Assembly (NCBI RefSeq): GCF_900111345.1
Contig: NZ_FOGY01000015.1
Span: 1 to 32,210 of the forward strand
Origin: Psychrobacillus sp. OK032
Lineage (GTDB): Bacteria > Bacillota > Bacilli > Bacillales_A > Planococcaceae
Reading direction: 5' to 3'
Length of the DNA stretch: 32,210 nt
Shown one piece after another: positions 6,354 through 13,610 of the stretch. Position numbers and translations under genes: made by a program. The notes beneath the pieces were generated by a model. It had not been told where the DNA came from. It did no database searches and worked only from the letters and a program-made list of their open reading frames with translations. How positions within the stretch are numbered: the stretch's first letter is position 1; each line of letters opens with the position of its first letter.

Positions 6354-7031
6354 CTAATCGAAAAATTGAGTAAAAGTTGAATCTGGCGTTCCTGGGTTTT
6401 TATCTTGAAATCCTCTCATGATACACATAGCTGCTTCCCCAATTAAAAAGGATTTATATACATTATTTGGATGTAAATAACCACTACGATGAAGCCATGC
6501 GTGAAGTAATGAGCCAACATGTGATAAATTTGCTGTGTTTGGATTACCTAAAACCATTTTGTTTATCTTAACTGATAGAGAAGTATTTTTTATTTCTTCA
6601 CTGGTCTTGGAGAAGGCGAAGGCTGTAGACTTGTCTCTTTTAGCAGGGGCATAATATTTAATTATACTTTTCACCTTACGGAAACCATTTTCTCGGAAAC
6701 GGAAAGTCAAAACGTCCATTGCATAGTTCAGAGCATCAGCACCACTTGTAAAGGGGATACCTTTAAACCATATAGGGGTTAATTCTCTTTTTGCGTATTT
6801 GTCTATACAGGCGGCAAGTTGGGATATACCAGAAGCAGTTTTTTGCAGATAATGTTGTTCCCAAAAAGCAGTGGTAACATTAATAATATTTCGAATTCTA
6901 ATTTTTTGACTTGCTGAAAATCGATTATCCACATAAAAAAATAGTTTGGGTGGAAGATTTGGAACTCCTGGTGGTTGAGGCAAAGGGACACTTATTAGTT
7001 CATATCTGGGTTTATCTTTTTCAATACTCAT
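6354..7031 (-). CDS. Metzincin-like protein with Glu-to-Ala in the zinc motif
   Basis: 225 aa. The ATG has AGGAGTG about 7 nt upstream. Near the C terminus, H177-A-W-L-H181-R-S-G184-Y-L-H187 fits the metzincin zinc motif HExxHxxGxxH with all three His and the Gly kept, but the catalytic Glu is Ala (codon GCA at 6498-6500, one base from GAA). A conserved-looking tail follows (FLIGEAAMCIMRG, KNPGTPDS). The N-terminal region has SASQKIRIRNIINVTTAFWE. No signal peptide. I infer a metal-binding fold that is probably not proteolytic. It is one of few minus-strand genes among the repeats. The family is not one I can name. Confidence 0.7.
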   Translation of the reverse strand: MSIEKDKPRYELISVPLPQPPGVPNLPPKLFFYVDNRFSASQKIRIRNIINVTTAFWEQHYLQKTASGISQLAACIDKYAKRELTPIWFKGIPFTSGADALNYAMDVLTFRFRENGFRKVKSIIKYYAPAKRDKSTAFAFSKTSEEIKNTSLSVKINKMVLGNPNTANLSHVGSLLHAWLHRSGYLHPNNVYKSFLIGEAAMCIMRGFQDKNPGTPDSTFTQFFD

Positions 7032-7123
7032 TAAAGGTCACTCCTGAAGAAATATTTATTATTAAGTTATGCACTCATAGCAACAGTGCTTGGACATTTG
7101 AAAGAAATTTAATTCTTCTTCAA

Positions 7124-7502
7124 CTCCCATGAAAATTAAAAAATGCTTAAAATCTATAAAATTGCATAACAAAAGAGAACTAGAAAAAGCTTTTTTTAAA
7201 AAAGGCTGAGCCTTCAGAATGTTTAAATTGAGTTCAAAGGTAGATCAAGAACCAACCCCATTCTTCTTAAAATAAAAAGCAGGCTGGTGCAATAACCAGA
7301 GTAGGATTAATCTCCCATGAGTGCTACTCGTATAGAGTGCGACAGTCTGTGATGCACCGTGGTCGTTGGAGTCAGACTAACGGATGGGCTCTATGGCACC
7401 ATAGTTCATCGACCTTCCTCTCCCAGCCGTAGTATCCTATACCCGTTTTTCACATTTTCATTCTCTGTGGTGTACCGCTGATTTTGCGCTACATGGATGG
7501 CT
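7124..7502 (-). mobile_element. 379-bp transposase-less IS110 derivative in a repeat
   Basis: Same insertion point as the element at 4062: TTCTTCTTCAA-CT on the left and CT-AACGGGTGCTTTAC on the right. The right 220 nt (7281-7500) are about 93% identical to the noncoding end of the complete element. At the left only the first 16 or so bases after the core (CCCATGAAAATTAAAA) match. Between lie about 140 nt of unrelated AT-rich sequence with no transposase. It looks like a non-autonomous element that keeps both recognition ends and the putative guide RNA. Confidence 0.85.
7281..7450 (-). ncRNA. Candidate bridge RNA, copy 2 (no transposase attached)
   Basis: Same layout as 5434-5600. The donor-like CTCCCATGA (7312-7320) matches the element's left end at 7124-7132 exactly. 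The target-like ACTAACGG is at 7376-7383. The hairpin at 7323-7340 differs from copy 1 by two compensatory pairs (A7326-T7338 for T-A, and T7328-A7336 for C-G), direct evidence that an RNA stem is conserved. Confidence 0.72.
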
Positions 7503-7536
7503 AACGGGTGCTTTACTACAGGAAGGGTCAAGTAGG
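7501..7536 (+). repeat. Repeat R9 (type 3, split by the IS110 derivative, degraded)
   Basis: CTAACGGGTGCTTTACTACAGG resumes after the element, with the weak hairpin partner GGGTCAAGTAGG. No recognisable right arm before R10. Its first bases, CTTCTTCAACT, are at 7115-7125. Confidence 0.7.
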
Positions 7537-7602
7537 AAATTGAATTTATAAGATAGTTCAGCCTAAAACATACTGAGCAGACAAGATATTGTGAAGGCTG
7601 GT

Positions 7603-7742
7603 ACTTAAACTGACAGGTCCGGTCCTTTAGTTAAACAAGACCATCATTTTGATGGTCTTGTTTACGTTCATAACATCAAGAAGAGTTCTGTTGATACAAT
7701 GTGAAATTTTACACGTAATCTAAACGCAGCAGAATGGTTAAA
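7603..7742 (+). repeat. Repeat R10 (type 1, arms diverged)
   Basis: The left arm ACTTAAACTGACAGG is altered by GTCCGGTCC before TTTAGTTAAAC. A perfect hairpin GACCATCATTTTGATGGTC follows. The spacer has ATGTGAAATTTTACAC, and the right arm is ATCTAAACGCAGCAG with a degraded end ATGGTTAAAG. Confidence 0.82.
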
Positions 7743-7977
7743 GAAAGACAGTAACTTATTATTCTATCAACACCATTTATAAATAACTGAAAAGTGGTAT
7801 AATTCTATTAAGGGGTCGACTAAATATAAAAAGAAATAAACTCAATGAGATAAGGGGGGAAAATAGAAGTAGAAGGTGGATTCTTAAGGGGCAGAGTACC
7901 AGAATAACAAGTCGGTAGAATGTTCTTTTTTTTTGTATATTCAGCCATGAGTTATTAATCACTTGTAAAAGTGTAAA

Positions 7978-7986
7978 TGTTATAAT
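7978..7986 (+). promoter_or_regulatory. Extended -10 promoter of the dehydrogenase gene
   Basis: TGTTATAAT fits an extended -10 element (TGnTATAAT). No convincing -35 lies 16-18 nt upstream. It would start transcription near 7993, upstream of the operator at 8021. Confidence 0.5.
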
Positions 7987-8020
7987 GCAACGTAAATTAA
8001 GAAAATTCATTCATTGAAAC

Positions 8021-8038
8021 TGAGTGAACGCTCGCTCA
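8021..8038 (+). promoter_or_regulatory. TetR-family type operator
   Basis: TGAGTGAACGCTCGCTCA is an 18-bp near-palindrome of the form TGAGYGARCGYTCRCTCA, typical of TetR/AcrR-type repressor sites. It lies between the -10 and the ribosome binding site of the MDR gene, well placed to block transcription. No tetR gene is in the window. Confidence 0.75.
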
Positions 8039-8064
8039 GACCATACTTTTAAGGGGGAAAATAG

Positions 8065-9069
8065 ATGAAAGCCATTGTTTTAAGAGAGTTAGGTGGACCT
8101 AATAAATTAAGATATGAGGATGTTGAGGTTCCTACTCCAAAAGCAAATGAAGTTTTAGTAAGACTTAAATATGCATCTCTAAACCGAAGAGACCTATTTA
8201 TTACTTACGGAATGTATCCTGGAATGAAACTTCCATCTATTTTGGGGGCAGATGGAGCAGGCGAGGTAGTTGCTGTTGGAGACCAGGTGTCTGATATTAC
8301 TGTGGGAAATGCTGTTGTTATTAACCCTGCTTTTAATTGGGGGGAAAATAGGGCTTGTCATGGATCCAATCACTATATATTAGGAATGCCATCCGATGGT
8401 ACATATGCTGAATACGTAGTAGTGCCAGATGAGAATGTTTCTATAAAACCAGAATATCTTTCTTGGGAAGAAGCAGCAGCTTTACCATTAGCGGGTGTAA
8501 CGGCTTTCCGTTCCCTTATGTTTAGGGGCAACCTTAAAAAGGGGGAAAATGTTCTTATCCCTGGAATTGGAAGTGGTGTTGCTCTGTTTGCCTTACAGAT
8601 TGCAGTAGCACATGGGGCAAATGTATTTGTTACATCAAGTAGCGATGAGAAACTTGATAAAGCGAAGGAGCTAGGTGCAAAAGGAGGGATAAACTATCGT
8701 ACGCAAAATTGGGTAAAAGAAATGAAAAAGCTAATGGATGGTGCTGATCTTATCATTGATGGAGTTGGTGGAGAAAACTTCAATCATATCATTAATTTAG
8801 CCAAACCAGCTGGACGCATCGTTAATTTCGGTGCAACGAGCGGACCGATTAAAGAGCTAGTTCTTCCACGTATATTCTTTAAACAATTGGATATAAAAGG
8901 ATCTACAATGGGAAGTCCAGAAGATTTTAAAGAAATGCTACAATTCTTTGAAGAGCATAAAATTACTCCATATGTGGATAAATGTTATCCTCTTAAAGAA
9001 GCAATAGAAGCACAGAGTTATATGGAAAACGGAAATAATTTTGGGAAGATAACCCTTCAAATAGGATAG
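8065..9069 (+). CDS. Zinc-independent MDR-family dehydrogenase / quinone oxidoreductase
   Basis: 334 aa, complete; the ATG has AAGGGGGAAAA upstream. The N-terminal GroES-like domain (about 1-130; PF08240) has the LGADGAGEVVAVGDQV motif. The Rossmann domain (about 135-330; PF00107) has AGVTAFRSLM, the glycine-rich IPGIGSGVALFALQIA, and the second strand NVFVTSSSDEKLDKAKELGA. The Cys ligands for catalytic and structural zinc are not in place (NRRDLFI at the usual catalytic Cys position), so it belongs with zinc-free quinone/enone reductases using NAD(P)H. Substrate unknown. Probably induced through the TetR-type operator just upstream, which suggests a role with reactive or toxic small molecules. 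Confidence 0.9.
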   Translation: MKAIVLRELGGPNKLRYEDVEVPTPKANEVLVRLKYASLNRRDLFITYGMYPGMKLPSILGADGAGEVVAVGDQVSDITVGNAVVINPAFNWGENRACHGSNHYILGMPSDGTYAEYVVVPDENVSIKPEYLSWEEAAALPLAGVTAFRSLMFRGNLKKGENVLIPGIGSGVALFALQIAVAHGANVFVTSSSDEKLDKAKELGAKGGINYRTQNWVKEMKKLMDGADLIIDGVGGENFNHIINLAKPAGRIVNFGATSGPIKELVLPRIFFKQLDIKGSTMGSPEDFKEMLQFFEEHKITPYVDKCYPLKEAIEAQSYMENGNNFGKITLQIG

Positions 9070-9096
9070 TAAGTTTTTTAATTATTAAATAACATA

Positions 9097-9229
9097 CTTA
9101 ACCTATCGGGTGCATTAGCTTAACAAGACCATCATTTTGATGGTTTTTTTTTCTTCCCAAACATCAGTAGATTACGGTATTACCTAGTAAAATGTTACAC
9201 TTAAATTAATCTGTCAGTTTCGTTGAATA
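9097..9229 (+). repeat. Repeat R11 (type 1)
   Basis: Left arm CTTAACCTATCGGGTGC to ATTAGCTTAAC, hairpin GACCATCATTTTGATGGT with nine T, spacer with AAAATGTTACAC, right arm TTAAATTAATCTGTCAG to TTTCGTTGAAT. Confidence 0.85.
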
Positions 9230-9280
9230 AGGTTCTAAAGGTATTAATTAATTTATATGAAGGTAGATAGGAGATAGACT

Positions 9281-9874
9281 ATGAAAGAGAACGAGCTGTA
9301 TGTTTATCACATTGTTACTATGGAAAAAATGAGTCTAGGTCAAATAATTAGCTTTGACAAGAACCAAAGAAATACTTTATATAGGTTCTTTTTTGAAAGA
9401 GAACAATTAAATTCAAAAGGAGAAGACTTTTTTCAAATTTTACAAGAACATTATTCAAATGAAGAATTTTACTTGAATAAAGAAAATGCCGATGTAGTTA
9501 TTAAGTATGCAGACCAAACAATAAGAGCTATCAGAGAAGTGATAGTAGAAATGGTCAGGCTACAAGAATATCCAGAATACCCTTCAAGAATGTCTTGTCT
9601 ATACGCTACAAAAAACTATGAAGACGTTTTGAAATGGAAAGAATTATTTGATTCATATAATCGCAAGGTTTTGCAGATTGTTAAACTTCGAGTTATTGGA
9701 AATTCTTTTGAAGGGGATGGAAACCTATTACCAAAGGAAGATGGGGTTCCTTTCTCTCAAAAAATTGAACAAGCTAGAGAATATTGGCAGGGAAACGTAA
9801 AAAACGAACTTCCTGAACTGTTAATTGACGGGAAAATTGAAGTGGTTGAAGTTATTGATGATTTCACTGCTTAG
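9281..9874 (+). CDS. DUF2441 family protein
   Basis: 197 aa. The ATG follows ATAGGAGATAG. The sequence fits DUF2441 (PF10386) over its whole length: [30 protein letters not shown], the central [18 protein letters not shown] with PSRMSCLY, and a C-terminal [15 protein letters not shown] followed by AREYWQG and IEVVEVIDD. No signal peptide or membrane helix, so it is cytosolic. The function of the family is not established. It stands alone between R11 and R12 and has no close promoter of its own. Confidence 0.85.
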   Translation: MKENELYVYHIVTMEKMSLGQIISFDKNQRNTLYRFFFEREQLNSKGEDFFQILQEHYSNEEFYLNKENADVVIKYADQTIRAIREVIVEMVRLQEYPEYPSRMSCLYATKNYEDVLKWKELFDSYNRKVLQIVKLRVIGNSFEGDGNLLPKEDGVPFSQKIEQAREYWQGNVKNELPELLIDGKIEVVEVIDDFTA

Positions 9875-9930
9875 AAAATTAAATTTGTTGTAAAAGATTG
9901 TTCTCTTTTGACCGAGATACAGATGGAATG

Positions 9931-10013
9931 TGAGTGCTTTAGTTAAACAAGATCATCATTTCTGCGATCCTTTGTGAAATGTTACACTTAAACTAACGTG
10001 GAGTTTAGTTTAA
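9931..10013 (+). repeat. Repeat R12 (type 1, internally shortened)
   Basis: GAGTGCTTTAGTTAAAC left part, then only the first half of the hairpin (GATCATCATTT). A deletion joins it to GCGATCC and TTTGTGAAATGTTACAC. The right arm TTAAACTAACGTGGAG to TTTAGTTTAAG is intact. Confidence 0.82.
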
Positions 10014-10060
10014 GTAGGAATGATTAATAAAATTTATATTTCGATATGGGGAACTTTAGT

Positions 10061-10480
10061 ATGGAGCATTTGGTTAAATCTCAATTAAACGATTTAGAGG
10101 AAATAGTAAAAATTGATATAGAGGTAATAGGTAGTGATAGCAGACGAAAATACATAAAAAAAGCTATTGAGGAAGATAGATGTATAGCTATTAAAAAAGA
10201 GTCCACATTGGTAGGATTTTTAATTTATGATACTCATTTCTTTGGTTGTAGCTTTATATCCTTGATAATAATCAAACCGACTGAAAGGCGAAAAGGATAT
10301 GCAACGTCCCTTATGGAGTATTTTATAAGCATATCACCAACTAAGAAAATATTCTCTTCAACCAATAAATCAAATATAAGAATGCAAGAAGTATTTAAAG
10401 CAAATGGATTTATACAAAGTGGATTTGTTGAAAATTTAGATGATGGAGACCCAGAGATAGTTTACTTTAAATCAACATAA
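10061..10480 (+). CDS. GNAT-family N-acetyltransferase
   Basis: 139 aa from the ATG at 10061, preferred over the in-frame ATG at 10046 because GGGGAA lies just before it. GNAT fold (PF00583): N-terminal helices, then CIAIKKESTLVGFLIY, the strand FISLIIIKPTERRKGYATSLM, whose RRKGYA is the acetyl-CoA pyrophosphate loop (R/QxxGxG/A), and a C-terminal FKANGFIQSGFVEN typical of the family. The acceptor substrate cannot be read. Four GNATs occur in this window, none similar enough to look duplicated. Confidence 0.85.
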   Translation: MEHLVKSQLNDLEEIVKIDIEVIGSDSRRKYIKKAIEEDRCIAIKKESTLVGFLIYDTHFFGCSFISLIIIKPTERRKGYATSLMEYFISISPTKKIFSSTNKSNIRMQEVFKANGFIQSGFVENLDDGDPEIVYFKST

Positions 10481-10493
10481 GATTTTTCAGTTA

Positions 10494-10523
10494 CTCAACT
10501 TACCGTTGCTTTAATTGAACAAG
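10494..10523 (+). repeat. Repeat R13 (remnant)
   Basis: ACTCAACTTACCGTTGC to TTTAATTGAACAAG: a degraded left arm that starts 14 nt after the GNAT stop codon. No hairpin or right arm is recognisable, though TTTGTGAAATGATG follows at about 10550. Confidence 0.6.
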
Positions 10524-10623
10524 AGGATGTTTTTTTGAATTTTGTGTTTGTGAAATGATGCTTTCCTATAAACAACGGTTTACCTCAATGCCGAGTCGAT
10601 CTGTCATGATCTATTGGTGTGAT

Positions 10624-10814
10624 GAGTTTGGTTATTGTTTAGATAGAAAGAATTTATAAATTTTTTTTAGATGAGATAGAAAATGATTTTTGGGACAAAA
10701 TAGAACGGCTAATCATGGATTTATTAATGAGCTATCACAGCAGGATGTTTGAGAGTAGAGGTTCATGAAGAGAATGGTGAAGTATCCTACACTTTTGTGG
10801 TAGAAGTTATATAA
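10624..10814 (+). pseudogene. Possible gene remnant
   Basis: Short open stretches in different frames look like decayed coding sequence: DEFGYCLDRKNL near 10624, DEIENDFWDKIERLIMDLL near 10670, and EVHEENGEVSYTFVVEVI closing at 10814. They do not join into one frame and I recognise no family. The rest of 10524-10862 shows nothing else. Confidence 0.3.
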
Positions 10815-10862
10815 AAGAACGCTATTTCTGGTTCATCAAATGGGTGATTTAGTTTATGATTG

Positions 10863-10892
10863 AAAAAAAATGCTCAGAGAAATTCTCTAAGC
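10863..10892 (-). terminator. Terminator of the zinc-ribbon gene
   Basis: On the minus strand, stem GCTTAGAGAA/TTCTCTGAGC (one G-U pair) followed by A and eight T. Confidence 0.85.
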
Positions 10893-10906
10893 GTATTTCA
10901 TGTTAT

Positions 10907-11113
10907 TTACAAATAGAATGTTAATTCGTTATATTCAATCCACTTTTCTTTTTCTCGCTCTACTGCTCGATTTTGCCATTCAAACCAAACGTATGAACAT
11001 TCACTACAATGGCTTTCTACACCACTATTATTGTTCATATCCCTACGAGTAAATAAAGTCATTGTGCGACAGTTATAGCAATAAATTACTTTTTCATCAC
11101 TTTTTATTATCAT
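10907..11113 (-). CDS. Small zinc-ribbon protein, 68 aa
   Basis: Start at the ATG whose first base is 11113, because GGAGGG lies about 10 nt upstream; an in-frame TTG at 11131 would leave the binding site inside the gene. Two Cys pairs, CYNC and CSEC (24 residues between them, with SHCSECSYVWFEW), form a zinc-ribbon of four ligands. The tail is acidic and aromatic (REKEKWIEYNELTFYL). Such short ribbons are usually nucleic-acid or protein adaptors. I cannot say which. It has its own terminator and an 11-bp inverted repeat upstream, unlike the surrounding repeat-linked genes. Confidence 0.75.
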   Translation of the reverse strand: MIIKSDEKVIYCYNCRTMTLFTRRDMNNNSGVESHCSECSYVWFEWQNRAVEREKEKWIEYNELTFYL

Positions 11114-11151
11114 AATTGTCTTTCCCTCCAATATACACTATTTATTGACAG

Positions 11152-11182
11152 TTATTTGGTTTTTTATTCTTAAACCAAATAA
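11152..11182. promoter_or_regulatory. Perfect 11-bp inverted repeat upstream of the zinc-ribbon gene
   Basis: TTATTTGGTTT (11152-11162) and AAACCAAATAA (11172-11182) face each other across 9 nt. It lies 39 nt before the start codon of the minus-strand gene, in its promoter region, so an operator is likely. No T-run supports a terminator. Confidence 0.55.
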
Positions 11183-11287
11183 TTTTACTAAATAAATTTG
11201 GACTGAAAGTAATTATTAGAGGGAGTAGTTATTCTTATCTCGTATAAAGGATGGATTATGTCTTTTCACTTAAATCCAATGTTATTT

Positions 11288-11400
11288 TAACTACCGGGTG
11301 CTTAAGAAAAATAAGAACCATCATTTCAATGGTCTATATTACTTCCAAAACATCAAGTAATTCTACAATCCACCTTTAACCTGTGTAGCAGTTTAGTTAA
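11288..11400 (+). repeat. Repeat R14 (type 1, degraded)
   Basis: TTAACTACCGGGTGC to TTAAGAAAA left arm, hairpin ACCATCATTTCAATGGT, spacer TTCCAAAACATCAAGTA, right end TGTGTAGCAG to TTTAGTTAAA. Confidence 0.8.
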
Positions 11401-11458
11401 AAATGGGGAATAATGTTAATATAATGTCAACAAACTATTTATAGAGAGAGGTGTATTA

Positions 11459-11605
11459 GTGTTTAGGTTTATTGATGACTTAGCAGGATCTATATATGAT
11501 ATTTTACTATTTATTATAAGGTCTGTTAGTTATTTTCTTGCAGGCATGATAATTGTTGCAGTTCCACTTTATCTAATTGTTTGGGTGTTTGGTATGTTTC
11601 AATAA
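11459..11605 (+). CDS. Small membrane protein, 48 aa
   Basis: GTG start with GAGAGAGGTG ending 5 nt upstream. The product FRFIDDLAGSIYDILLF then IIRSVSYFLAG then MIIVAVPLYLIVWVFG is hydrophobic along most of its length, with one or two membrane helices. It has no family I know. The good ribosome binding site and the position 59 nt after repeat R14, matching other repeat-gene distances here, support a real gene. Confidence 0.55.
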   Translation: MFRFIDDLAGSIYDILLFIIRSVSYFLAGMIIVAVPLYLIVWVFGMFQ

Positions 11606-11689
11606 TTTTTTCACCTAATAACAGATTACTTAAGAAATAAATAGAGGTATTGAAATACAGATAGATAATTTAGTAAAGGAATGTTTATA

Positions 11690-11944
11690 TTGGACGCTCA
11701 AGAAACTCAAGAGATAAAAGTTACTAATGGTAAAGCAATGGGTTCGTTAATAATAGGCATTGTATCAATTTTAGGGATAATTCTTCTAGAGGGTGGGCTA
11801 ATTCTTAGTGTACTGGGTCTACTTCTTGGTATGATTGGATTAAGAGAAACTAAACAGCTTAAACAAAACGGAAGTAAATTTGCGATAGCAGGTATAATTT
11901 GCAATTGTTTAGGTGTTTTTAGTCTATTTTTTAAAGTGCTTTAG
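11690..11944 (+). CDS. DUF4190-like membrane protein
   Basis: 84 aa from TTG at 11690. AAAGGA at 11675-11680 touches the in-frame ATG at 11681 but is well spaced for the TTG. After a short polar N terminus (DAQETQEIKVTNGK), two hydrophobic helices GSLIIGIVSILGIILL and GGLILSVLGLLLGMIGL are followed by the basic loop RETKQLKQNGSKFAIAG and a last helix IICNCLGVFSLFF. This is the DUF4190 arrangement (PF13828). Role unknown; membrane-located. Confidence 0.75.
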   Translation: MDAQETQEIKVTNGKAMGSLIIGIVSILGIILLEGGLILSVLGLLLGMIGLRETKQLKQNGSKFAIAGIICNCLGVFSLFFKVL

Positions 11945-11966
11945 TCGAATAATTTGTAGTTTCTTT

Positions 11967-11990
11967 TTGAACAAATGCAGCAGTTTAGCA
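11967..11990 (+). repeat. Repeat R15 (right-arm remnant)
   Basis: TTGAACAAATGCAGCAG to TTTAGCA, only the right arm, 42 nt before the next start codon. Confidence 0.55.
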
Positions 11991-12031
11991 CTTAAACCAT
12001 TATGAGTAAAAACAATAAGGGGGAAACTAAT

Positions 12032-12598
12032 ATGACAAAGAGCAATAAGGAATTGTCACTAGAACAACGTGAAGAACTACTAAGAACTTTGAAGGAACGT
12101 TTTGAGAAAAACATGAACCGCCATGAAAGTCTTGAATGGGCTAGAGTACAAGCTAAGCTCGAAGCGAATACTGAAAAACTGTGGTCGCTTAATGAAATGG
12201 AAGAAACCGGCGGTGAACCGGATGTTGTTGGCCATGATAAAAAGACGGACGAATACATTTTTTATGATTGTTCAGCGGAAAGTCCTAAAGGACGTAGAAG
12301 TGTTTGTTACGACCGAGAAGCACTGGAGTCAAGGAAAAAACATAAACCAGAAAATAACGCTATTGATATGGCAACTGCCATGGGCATTGAACTTTTAACG
12401 GAAGAACAATACCGAGATTTGCAGGAACTTGAAAATTTCGATAAGAAAACGTCTAGCTGGGTGCTAACACCTGAGAATATTAGAAAACTCGGCGGGGCCA
12501 TCTTTTGTGATTGGCGCTACGACACTGTCTTTGTGTATCACAATGGAGCAGATTCCTACTATGCCGCAAGGGGATTCCGTGGTTCGCTAAGGGTTTAA
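12032..12598 (+). CDS. DUF4256 family protein
   Basis: 188 aa from the ATG at 12032, which has AAGGGGGAAA at correct spacing; the ATG at 12002 has none. The whole chain fits DUF4256 (PF14066): ELLRTLKERFEKNMNRH, LWSLNEMEETGGEPDVVG, EYIFYDCSAESPKGRRS with CYDREALESRK, AIDMATAMGIELLTEEQY, and the end VFVYHNGADSYYAARGFRG. Cytosolic, function not established. It is more GC-rich and more conserved in appearance than its neighbours, so it may have a different origin. Standing alone between repeat remnants. Confidence 0.88.
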   Translation: MTKSNKELSLEQREELLRTLKERFEKNMNRHESLEWARVQAKLEANTEKLWSLNEMEETGGEPDVVGHDKKTDEYIFYDCSAESPKGRRSVCYDREALESRKKHKPENNAIDMATAMGIELLTEEQYRDLQELENFDKKTSSWVLTPENIRKLGGAIFCDWRYDTVFVYHNGADSYYAARGFRGSLRV

Positions 12599-12665
12599 AT
12601 TTTGTATAGACAGCAAAATTTGGATTAGAAAACGGAACACCTGGGGAGGCATTAATTTTATTCTG

Positions 12666-12756
12666 CAACTATAGAGTCGTTAGTTCAAGACCATTTCGAT
12701 GGTCTCTATTTACGTCCAAAACATCATTTAGATCTAAGTGGGCAGATTAGTTAAAG
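12666..12756 (+). repeat. Repeat R16 (type 1, shortened)
   Basis: AACTATAGAGTCGTTAGTT left arm, hairpin GACCATTTCGATGGTC with a T-rich tail, spacer ACGTCCAAAACATCA, right end AAGTGGGCAG to ATTAGTTAAAG. Confidence 0.8.
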
Positions 12757-12837
12757 AAAGATATTATTGCATAAGAAACTTTTACCAATTTTATTCGTCA
12801 AACTTTATAGTTTATGTAGATTAAAACTATATGGTAG

Positions 12838-13290
12838 GTGAAAATGGTGGGAAAAATTATATTTCCTCTTATTTTTATTGGTGAATGGATTCTATATTTT
12901 TATGTTTTCCTCTTGGTATTAGCCCTAAATATTATTTATTTTGTTAACGTTGTTTATGTTGATACGGCTGGTGAAGATCCTATTACTATTACAACATCAA
13001 CAGCATCTTTTATTCAGACAGTACTGACAGTACTGCTAGTAGTTGGTCTTTGTATAGCCTGTTTTTTGTATACGAAGTATTTCGCTGGTGAAGGATTTTA
13101 TAAACGATTCAAAGCATCTGCTTGGGGAATTTTATTCGCCTTAAATTCGATAGGCAGTTTAGGGTATCTCCTAATGTGGTACGGATTTGACGGATTTGAT
13201 TTACGTAACACGGAACTGATTTTGCTGTTATTCATTATTTTAGTAAGTGTATTTCTAACAATACATATCATTAAGAATTCTAATAAATAA
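12838..13290 (+). CDS. Integral membrane protein, about 150 aa
   Basis: Four predicted membrane helices: residues about 8-36 (IIFPLIFIGEWILYFYVFLL region), 60-80 (VLTVLLVVGLCIACFLY), 93-113 and 126-146 (LILLLFIILVSVFLTI), with an extracytoplasmic segment VDTAGEDPITITTS. GTG at 12838 and ATG at 12844 are both possible starts; the tract GGTAGGTG serves the second poorly. I recognise no family. It is followed directly by a strong terminator at 13296. Confidence 0.7.
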   Translation: MKMVGKIIFPLIFIGEWILYFYVFLLVLALNIIYFVNVVYVDTAGEDPITITTSTASFIQTVLTVLLVVGLCIACFLYTKYFAGEGFYKRFKASAWGILFALNSIGSLGYLLMWYGFDGFDLRNTELILLLFIILVSVFLTIHIIKNSNK

Positions 13291-13295
13291 ATCGT

Positions 13296-13325
13296 GCGAT
13301 TCTTCAATAGAAGAGTCGCTTTTTC
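13296..13325 (+). terminator. Intrinsic terminator
   Basis: Ten-pair stem GCGATTCTTC/GAAGAGTCGC (one G-T pair), loop AATA, then a T-run. Confidence 0.9.
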
Positions 13326-13345
13326 AATAACCGGGCAGTTTATTG
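13323..13345 (+). repeat. Second-motif variant
   Basis: TTCAATAACCGGGCAG to TTTATTGG resembles the TTCARCAATCGGGC motif and directly follows the terminator, 12 nt before a possible micro-gene. Confidence 0.45.
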
Positions 13346-13356
13346 GAGGAAGGAGT

Positions 13357-13422
13357 ATGTTAAACAACGTAGAATGGTACCAAATGGTTTGTAAGTTTTG
13401 TGATGCGAATAGGAAAATGTAA
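13357..13422 (+). CDS. Possible 21-aa peptide
   Basis: ATG with a strong GAAGGAG 2-3 nt upstream (close spacing) encodes LNNVEWYQMVCKFCDANRKM with a CxxC. It could be a real micro-gene or the truncated start of one. Weak case resting only on the ribosome binding site. Confidence 0.3.
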   Translation: MLNNVEWYQMVCKFCDANRKM

Positions 13423-13488
13423 AAATTCAAGTTGAGGACAAAAATGAAACAAAAGATTATTAACACACAGCTGAACAAACTATCCGAC

Positions 13489-13519
13489 AAAAAAGGCCCC
13501 TAATAAGCGGAATTAGGGG
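13489..13519 (-). terminator. Minus-strand intrinsic terminator
   Basis: Stem of eight pairs, CCCCTAAT/ATTAGGGG, followed on the minus strand by CC and six T. It would end the transcript of the small gene at 13611-13700. A second hairpin ATATCTACC/GGTAGATAT lies between, at about 13575-13601. Confidence 0.8.
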
Positions 13520-13610
13520 GAAACAAGATATGCGTCTAAAAAAAAGAAATCTATAAACAGTTGGTTCAGTTCCTATATCTACCAAGAAATCGGGTAGATA
13601 TGAAAAAAGT

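Noticed and set aside
12123..12398. 91-aa ORF in another frame of the DUF4256 gene
   Set aside because: It is wholly inside a conserved gene and has no independent support.
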